The position numbers and the translations under genes are program-made. From Bacillota bacterium (GTDB taxonomy: Bacteria; Bacillota_A; Clostridia; Lachnospirales; Lachnospiraceae): a stretch of DNA of 10,277 bases. How positions within the stretch are numbered: the stretch's first letter is position 1; each line of letters begins with the position of its first letter. The notes below the pieces were generated by a model, which was given only the letters and a program-made list of their open reading frames with translations, did not search any database and was not told the DNA's origin. Below, one piece after another: positions 5,497-10,277 of this stretch. Where the stretch lies: contig JAEZSL010000166.1 in NCBI GenBank assembly GCA_023443925.1, positions 1 to 10,277 of the forward strand, read 5' to 3'.

Positions 5497-5885
5497 TATA
5501 TATATTAATAAATTTTTTGCAGGAAGCAACGAGGTTCATGAGTTGTGTTCCGATACCAGTGCAAACACATACAGAGTACTGCTGCTTGCTTGTGAGGATA
5601 ATAAACCTCGGTAAAGCATATTGCAGGAGAGGAGAAAATTTTCTGATTATACTTGTAAACATAGGGAGCACCTTTCTCGTTGAATTTTTGTAAGCAACTT
5701 AATTCTTTGACAAGAAACTTGCTCTCTTTTCATTTATTTTTATATTAGTATAATTAACCATTTCCTGCAATAATTTTACGTTAACGATAGTCCCTGGACA
5801 TAGTTAATGATCTATCTAGTTGCTAGCTGACTACAGGTAGTCAATCTTTCTTAATAAACATTTCTTAGGGTGTGGGTTTGGTTAA
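5497..5885. other. Intergenic stretch, no gene recognised
   Basis: About 390 bases with only short frames that show no family resemblance and lack ribosome sites. The one structural element I can point to is a 16-bp palindrome, TGACTAC-AG-GTAGTCA (5828-5843), followed on the plus strand by ATCTTTCTT. It could be a protein-binding site or part of a weak terminator downstream of the DUF3243 gene. Confidence 0.4.
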
Positions 5886-6131
5886 TTATTTATCAACAAT
5901 TTTTACAACAATTTTAGCTAAAACTTTCCTATCATCCTCGTCTGCAGTATCCCACATTTCCTTCAAAAGCTTTTCCTCATCATTATGAGGACTAACATGA
6001 TTTGAAAGGTAGGTCCCAACTTTTTCAGATAGACTAGTTATTGTCTTATCAGAAATTCCAACAGTTTCTCCAAGATCAACAGCTTTCCCAAGAGCCTTTT
6101 TCCAGTCATGCCAATTATCCATTATTTCCAT
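5886..6131 (-). CDS. DUF3243 family protein (YmfJ-like)
   Basis: An 81-residue small cytoplasmic protein. Signature segments are DNWHDWKKALGKAVDLGETV near the N-terminus, VGTYLSNHVSPHNDEEKLLK in the middle, and LAKIVVKIVDK at the end. These follow the pattern of Bacillus YmfJ and other DUF3243 members (about 80-85 residues), whose function is not established. The ATG at 6131 has GGAGG at 6140-6144 with 8-base spacing, so it is preferred over the internal ATG three codons later. The gene stands alone, with fragments or gaps on both sides, and is among the few intact genes between the hydrolase and the glucanase. Confidence 0.85.
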   Translation of the reverse strand: MEIMDNWHDWKKALGKAVDLGETVGISDKTITSLSEKVGTYLSNHVSPHNDEEKLLKEMWDTADEDDRKVLAKIVVKIVDK

Positions 6132-6214
6132 ATAAACTGCCTCCTTCTAATATATATTATTTTATTTTTAGACGAATATATGTAAGACGGTAGGATTTTT
6201 TTAAAATTTTAGCA

Positions 6215-6244
6215 ATTATAAAAAGATATGGATTATATTTACAA
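6215..6244 (-). promoter_or_regulatory. Possible promoter of the DUF3243 gene
   Basis: On the minus strand, -35 TTGTAA (6244-6239) and a perfect -10 TATAAT (6220-6215) are separated by 18 bases. It lies about 85 bases before the start codon. The surrounding DNA is very AT-rich, which raises the chance of a random match. Confidence 0.35.
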
Positions 6245-6374
6245 ATATTGATAAAAATGTTACCATTTTCAAACTAATACCAGTACATGGGAAGCCAGTT
6301 CGATAACATTACGTTCGATATCTTACAAACCATATAAGTATTGTTCGTTTACTGATTTATTTAGGGAGGATATT

Positions 6375-6596
6375 ATGGCTTACGAAAAAGCAGACCAACG
6401 AGTGAGATATACAAAGATGGTTATTAAAAATAGTTTACTGGAACTTATGAGAGTGCATCCTATCAGCAAAGTTACAGTGACAGATATAAGCAAGAAAGCA
6501 GATATCAATCGCAATACTTTTTATTCACATTATGCGAATCAGTTTGAACTTCTATCAAATATTGAAGATGAGTTATATGAAGAAATAAACATGTAA
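6375..6596 (+). CDS. TetR-type DNA-binding domain protein, probably truncated
   Basis: A 73-residue protein carrying essentially only the N-terminal TetR helix-turn-helix. It reads RVRYTKMVIKNSLLELM, then ISKVTVTDISKKADINRNTF, then YSHYANQFELLSNIEDELYE. The pattern VTDISKKADINRNTFYSHY is the standard TetR/AcrR recognition helix segment. Intact family members are about 180-200 residues with a C-terminal ligand and dimerisation domain, which is absent here: TAA follows shortly after the first helix of that domain, and no continuation is seen in other frames. GGGAGG (6364-6369) is spaced 5 bases before the ATG, so translation is plausible. Either a pseudogene with an intact start or a free DNA-binding domain. 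The natural target is unknown; a GTTCGATA direct repeat lies upstream. Confidence 0.7.
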   Translation: MAYEKADQRVRYTKMVIKNSLLELMRVHPISKVTVTDISKKADINRNTFYSHYANQFELLSNIEDELYEEINM

Positions 6597-7012
6597 ATAA
6601 TTAACAATATCATATGAAGTCACATATTTATTAACAAACTATCATTAATCTAAGCAAATTAACAAAAATCTGAGGCATTAAATAACAAATAGGGAGATTA
6701 TTTACAGGAAGTGGGAAATGCACCACCACTAAAAGCAGTGGATTTGAGTGATAAATATAAATAACTCCTTTTTATACAGAATATTTCCTATATATAGACA
6801 AAACGGGCATTAAATTGCTACGACAAGATAACCAATTTTTAAAAGAAACTATGATATTTATGCAAAAAATACAAAATAATATGAAATATTATACAAAGTC
6901 TATAAAAAAACTGTAAAAAATAAAAAAAGTATACTTAAAATAAAAAATTATGCCTTTAAAATGGATGAAGATGGAAACTACAATAGAAGTAACAACTTGG
7001 GGGAAAATAAGC
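6597..7012. other. AT-rich intergenic stretch with unrecognised coding-like remnants
   Basis: No intact gene. A frame open from 6693 to the TAA at 6762-6764 reads YLQEVGNAPPLKAVDLSDKY. A second frame overlapping it (6761-6916) reads YTEYFLYIDKTGIKLLRQDN, then QFLKETMIFMQKIQNNMKYY, and ends in TAA. Both look protein-like in composition and might be one decayed gene split by a frameshift, but I recognise no family and see no start site. The rest (about 6840-6960) is A-rich, with many A-runs. Confidence 0.35.
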
Positions 7013-7043
7013 TGGTATAGAGATAGAAATGCTTATTTCTATC
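7013..7043 (+). promoter_or_regulatory. Extended -10 candidate and inverted repeat upstream of the glucanase gene
   Basis: GATAGAAAT-GCTT-ATTTCTATC (7022-7043) is a perfect 9-bp inverted repeat with a 4-base centre. It starts immediately after TGGTATAGA (7013-7021), which could be an extended -10 (TGn plus TATAGA). The -35 region is poor. If this -10 is used, transcription would start within the repeat, making it a candidate operator for a sugar-responsive regulator. It could alternatively fold as a 5' leader hairpin. It has no following T-run, so it is not a terminator. Confidence 0.45.
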
Positions 7044-7089
7044 GACTTAAAGATTGAAACTATCAACTATATTTTAAAGGAGGAAATTA

Positions 7090-10000
7090 ATGAGGAAATT
7101 TCAGGAGAAGGGAAACAGCTTAAACAAAAGGGCACTTGGTTTTATGCTTGCAGCAGTGCTGGTTATTTGCAGTATGTTTACACCTTTGGGGGCTAACATG
7201 CAAGTGCAGGCAGCAGCAAAAACAATTACATCCATGTCATATTTTTCTGCAGCAGATGGACCTGTTATAACCAAATCAGGTGTAGGACAGGCAAGTTATG
7301 GCTTTGTAATGCCTATTTTCAATGGTGGAGCAGCAACCTGGGAAGAGGTTGTCAGTGATTTAACGGTTAATGTTAAGGTAAACGGTAGCTGGGTAAATAT
7401 TGACAGCACCAGTTTTGCCTACAACGTAAATTGGGGTAACTGGAGTGACAGCGGATTTAACGGATATTGGTTTACTGTATCGGAAACCACATATCTTCAG
7501 CTGGTTTCCATGACAAGTGGTGTTACCTTGGATTACACCCTGGTATTTACGGATATCCCTAAAACAACCATAACCTCAATGGCACCGACGCAAGGTCCTG
7601 ATATTACAGCAGGAGTAACAGGGGGATCAGGCTTTACCTATCCGATATTTAACGGAGATACAGCAGTAACATATGCAGCTGTAGCTGAGGATTTAAAGGT
7701 TTATGTAAAACCTGTAGCAGATAGCACCTGGATTGATATTGATAACAATGCTGCCAGTGGCTGGATATACGATAAGAATTTTGGACAGTTTACTGACGGT
7801 GGCGGAGGTTACTGGTTTACAGTAGAGGAGTCCATCAATGTAAAACTGGAATCTAAAACTTCCCATGTATCTTTAATCTATACCATAACTTATAATACAC
7901 CGGTAAGAAATAATTATAATCTTACACCTTATGACGGAACTACCTTTACAGCAGGTGAAACCGGAGCAATAGGTGTACCTCTGCCTAAAATAGACGGCGG
8001 AGCACCCATTACCTCTGAACTTGATAAATTTGTTTATGAAACTAAGGTAAATGGTGTATGGGTAGAACTTAGTGATTTTAGTAAAAGCAGTTTCAGTTAT
8101 TCTGGAAACGGATACAATAATATGTCCGATAAAAACCAATGGGGCTATTGGGTGGATCATATCTATGGTCTGTGGTTCCAACCGATTCAAGTTGATATGG
8201 AACTTAGAATTGGTTATCCTTTAAATGGTCAAAAGGGCGGAAGCATAGGCAGTAATTATGTGTATTACACCTTTATCGGTAATCCCAACGCACCAAGACC
8301 GGATGTTTCAGATCTTGGAGATATTGAACTTAGCACACCGGAGAATCCTGATGTAGAAGGTATGAATTTAATCTGGAATGATGAATTCACCGGCACAGCA
8401 CTTGATACAAGCATCTGGAATTACAATACAGGATATTATATTAATGACGATCCGGGTACCTGGGGCTGGGGTAATAATGAATTGGAACACTATACAGACA
8501 GTACAAGGAATCTCTCTGTTAGTGATGGTAAATTAACAATTACTGCTCTTGAAGAGCCTAAAACATTTCCACAGGATCCTAACCGTGTAGCACCATATTC
8601 TTCCGGTAAAATTACAACCAAGGACAATTTTACATTTAAATACGGCAGAATTGATTTCCGTGCCAAACTTCCAAGAGGCAACGGCTTGTGGCCGGCACTT
8701 TGGATGCTCCCTAACGATGATACTTATGGAACCTGGGCAGCTTCCGGTGAACTTGATGTTATGGAAGCAAGAGGACGTTTACCAGGAGCCACCAGCGGTG
8801 CAATCCACTTTGGCGGGCAATGGCCGGCCAATACTTACATCGGCGGTGATTTCTCTTTCAGTGACGGACAGACCATAGATTCCGATTATCATGTATACAG
8901 TGTGGTTTGGGAAGAAGATAATATTAAATGGTATGTAGATGGTAAGTGTTTCTTTAAAGCTACAAATGACCAGTGGTATTCCAATGGAGCACCTTCTAAT
9001 AACAATGCACCTTTCGATCAGGAATTCTATATTATTATGAATCTTGCAGTTGGTGGCTGGTTTGATGGCGGCATTACACCCGGACCTGGAGATATTCCGG
9101 CAAGTATGCAGGTAGATTATGTACGTGTATATAAAGATACTGACTGGGTTGATCCTGATGCTGTAAGAGTTACAGGAATATCATTAGATAAACAGACAGC
9201 AGTACTTTCAACTATTGGGGAGACTTTACTTATTAACAGAACAATTACACCAGGTAATGCGACAAATAAAAATGTTACCTGGACTTCCTCCAATCCATCA
9301 GTAGCTGCCGTTAGTGGGGGGCAGGTAACAGCGGTGGCAAATGGTACGACCACAATAACTGCAACCACGAAAGACGGAGGATATACAGCCAGCTGTGTTG
9401 TTACCGTTAATGCAGGGGGAAGTCAGAATGTTCCGGTTACAGGTGTTTCTTTAAATGTCACTCAAACTGAAATAACAGTTGGCGGTACACAAACACTGAA
9501 TGCTGCAATTGCTCCTGCTAATGCTACAAACAAACAAGTTACCTGGACCAGTGGCAATACAAGCATTGCAACCGTTGACCAGACAGGAAAAGTAACAGCG
9601 GTTGCAGCAGGTACAACTACAATTACTGTAAAGACAGCAGATGGTAATAAAACAGCTGCCTGCCAGGTAACAGTAAAAGCATCAACCACTGTATATGTAA
9701 TTGGTGATAGTGTAAAAGGATTGAAAAAGATTGGTGATAAGCTGGAATTCTATGTAAACGGTGCTACTTTTGCAGATCTTCATTACAAAATCAATAACGG
9801 TGGTCAAGTAAACGTAGCCATGACGAATAAAGGTGGCGGAAACTTCGTTTATTCAGTGGAAAATATGAAACAAGGCGATGAGGTACAATATTTCTTTACC
9901 TACAATCCGGGCAGCGGAGCCTTGGATACACAAACCTTTACTTATATTCACGGTGTGACACAGGGGACACCGGAAGATGGTGGATCAGGTAATCCTACAA

Positions 10001-10277
10001 CCAATACTGATGTAGCTCTGGGTAAGTCTGTTACTTCATCAGGTACAGAGGCAGGTTTTCCTGAAAGTAATCTGACAGATAATAATACAGCTACCAGATG
10101 GTCTTCTAACTTCGCTGATAATGCCTGGTTTACTATAGACCTTGGCGCAACATATAATATCAGCCAGTTAATACTTAATTGGGAGGCGGCTTTTGGCAAG
10201 CAGTATGAAATCTTTGTATCTGCTGACGGAACTAACTATACCAGTGTATATAAACAGACAAATGGCAGCGGCGGAAT
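7090..10277 (+). CDS. Secreted multi-domain GH16 beta-1,3-glucanase (laminarinase type), 3' end beyond window
   Basis: The frame is open from ATG 7090 (AAAGGAGG 7 bases upstream) to the right edge, 1062 codons, with no stop seen. Residues 1-43 form a signal peptide: a basic start, the hydrophobic core ALGFMLAAVLVICSMF, and a probable cut near VQA-AAK. Residues 46-157, 161-271 and 273-402 are three related modules of about 110-130 residues that I cannot assign; shared marks are PIFNG and GYWFTV. Residues 425-683 are the GH16 domain: GLWPALWMLP (532-541) and the catalytic motif ELDVME, with Glu554 as nucleophile, Asp556, and Glu559 as acid/base. The motif has the extra residue typical of laminarinases rather than lichenases. 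Residues 693-774 and 782-863 are Big_2 domains; 868-955 is CBM56-like (LHYKINNGGQVNVAM, VQYFFTY); 975 to the edge is an F5/8 type C domain. Likely hydrolyses beta-1,3- or mixed-linked glucan outside the cell, anchored or bound through its accessory modules. Any wall-anchoring signal would lie beyond the window. Confidence 0.93.
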   Translation, partial: MRKFQEKGNSLNKRALGFMLAAVLVICSMFTPLGANMQVQAAAKTITSMSYFSAADGPVITKSGVGQASYGFVMPIFNGGAATWEEVVSDLTVNVKVNGSWVNIDSTSFAYNVNWGNWSDSGFNGYWFTVSETTYLQLVSMTSGVTLDYTLVFTDIPKTTITSMAPTQGPDITAGVTGGSGFTYPIFNGDTAVTYAAVAEDLKVYVKPVADSTWIDIDNNAASGWIYDKNFGQFTDGGGGYWFTVEESINVKLESKTSHVSLIYTITYNTPVRNNYNLTPYDGTTFTAGETGAIGVPLPKIDGGAPITSELDKFVYETKVNGVWVELSDFSKSSFSYSGNGYNNMSDKNQWGYWVDHIYGLWFQPIQVDMELRIGYPLNGQKGGSIGSNYVYYTFIGNPNAPRPDVSDLGDIELSTPENPDVEGMNLIWNDEFTGTALDTSIWNYNTGYYINDDPGTWGWGNNELEHYTDSTRNLSVSDGKLTITALEEPKTFPQDPNRVAPYSSGKITTKDNFTFKYGRIDFRAKLPRGNGLWPALWMLPNDDTYGTWAASGELDVMEARGRLPGATSGAIHFGGQWPANTYIGGDFSFSDGQTIDSDYHVYSVVWEEDNIKWYVDGKCFFKATNDQWYSNGAPSNNNAPFDQEFYIIMNLAVGGWFDGGITPGPGDIPASMQVDYVRVYKDTDWVDPDAVRVTGISLDKQTAVLSTIGETLLINRTITPGNATNKNVTWTSSNPSVAAVSGGQVTAVANGTTTITATTKDGGYTASCVVTVNAGGSQNVPVTGVSLNVTQTEITVGGTQTLNAAIAPANATNKQVTWTSGNTSIATVDQTGKVTAVAAGTTTITVKTADGNKTAACQVTVKASTTVYVIGDSVKGLKKIGDKLEFYVNGATFADLHYKINNGGQVNVAMTNKGGGNFVYSVENMKQGDEVQYFFTYNPGSGALDTQTFTYIHGVTQGTPEDGGSGNPTTNTDVALGKSVTSSGTEAGFPESNLTDNNTATRWSSNFADNAWFTIDLGATYNISQLILNWEAAFGKQYEIFVSADGTNYTSVYKQTNGSGG

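Noticed and set aside
5483..5671. 62-codon minus-strand frame in the gap after the LCP fragment
   Set aside because: No ribosome site, no recognisable domain, and it begins and ends within otherwise non-coding DNA.
5699..5751. TTGACA followed later by TATAAT in the 5.7 kb gap
   Set aside because: The two elements are about 35 bases apart, far outside promoter spacing, and no gene follows on the plus strand.
6780..6960. Riboswitch (for example c-di-GMP type) in the glucanase leader
   Set aside because: I looked for conserved riboswitch cores and found only A-rich DNA with no supporting helices.
7873..10199. Minus-strand frames and one plus-strand frame (8651-8878) of 63-105 codons inside the glucanase region
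   Set aside because: All are shadows of the long GH16 reading frame, whose domain motifs run without a break.

Overview
The window looks like chromosomal DNA from a low-GC Gram-positive bacterium, most likely a member of the Clostridia (Lachnospiraceae-like). This is an inference from the AT-rich intergenic DNA, strong AGGAGG-type ribosome binding sites, UUG starts, consensus TTGACA/TACAAT promoters, a DUF3243 protein, a PadR regulator, and a secreted GH16 glucanase with Big_2 and discoidin-type modules. No rRNA, tRNA, CRISPR array, intact transposase or phage gene was seen.

Left part (1-1748, minus strand): a PadR-family regulator is followed by two flavodoxin-fold proteins with ISF-like cysteine motifs. 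The flavoprotein genes overlap by 4 bases (ATGA), and the second runs off the left edge. Each transcription unit has a good sigma-A-type promoter, and each promoter carries the same palindrome (ATATCGA-n-TCGATAT type). One copy fills the -10/-35 spacer of the flavoprotein promoter; the other sits at the expected start point of padR. This reads as an autoregulated PadR switch controlling a small redox operon.

Middle part (1749-5500, mostly plus strand): two intact genes stand among gene fragments. The intact genes are a PAP2-type membrane phosphatase (2194-2763) and an alpha/beta hydrolase with a full catalytic triad (4022-4939). Around them are short in-frame pieces that resemble known families but are broken: a two-component sensor/response-regulator mosaic, an Rrf2 regulator N-terminus with its promoter and operator-like palindrome still in place, an AraC-type N-terminus head to head with a short-chain dehydrogenase (SDR) piece, an SDR C-terminus with an internal stop, and an LCP-family piece. 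The stretch looks like a decaying accessory region.

Right-centre (5500-7089): a DUF3243 protein on the minus strand, a TetR-type DNA-binding domain without a ligand domain, and AT-rich DNA with unrecognised coding-like remnants.

Right end (7090 to the edge, plus strand): a large secreted beta-1,3-glucanase-type protein, open at its 3' end, with 1062 codons visible. In order it has a signal peptide, three related N-terminal modules I cannot assign, a GH16 catalytic domain with an intact ExDxxE motif, two Big_2 domains, a CBM56-like module, and the start of an F5/8 type C (discoidin) domain. It has a strong Shine-Dalgarno and a perfect 9-bp inverted repeat in its upstream region. The most useful items for follow-up are the PadR operator pair, the unassigned N-terminal repeats of the glucanase, and the short regulator stubs (Rrf2 and TetR) that keep apparent expression signals. 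I found no convincing sign of a wholly new multi-gene system.
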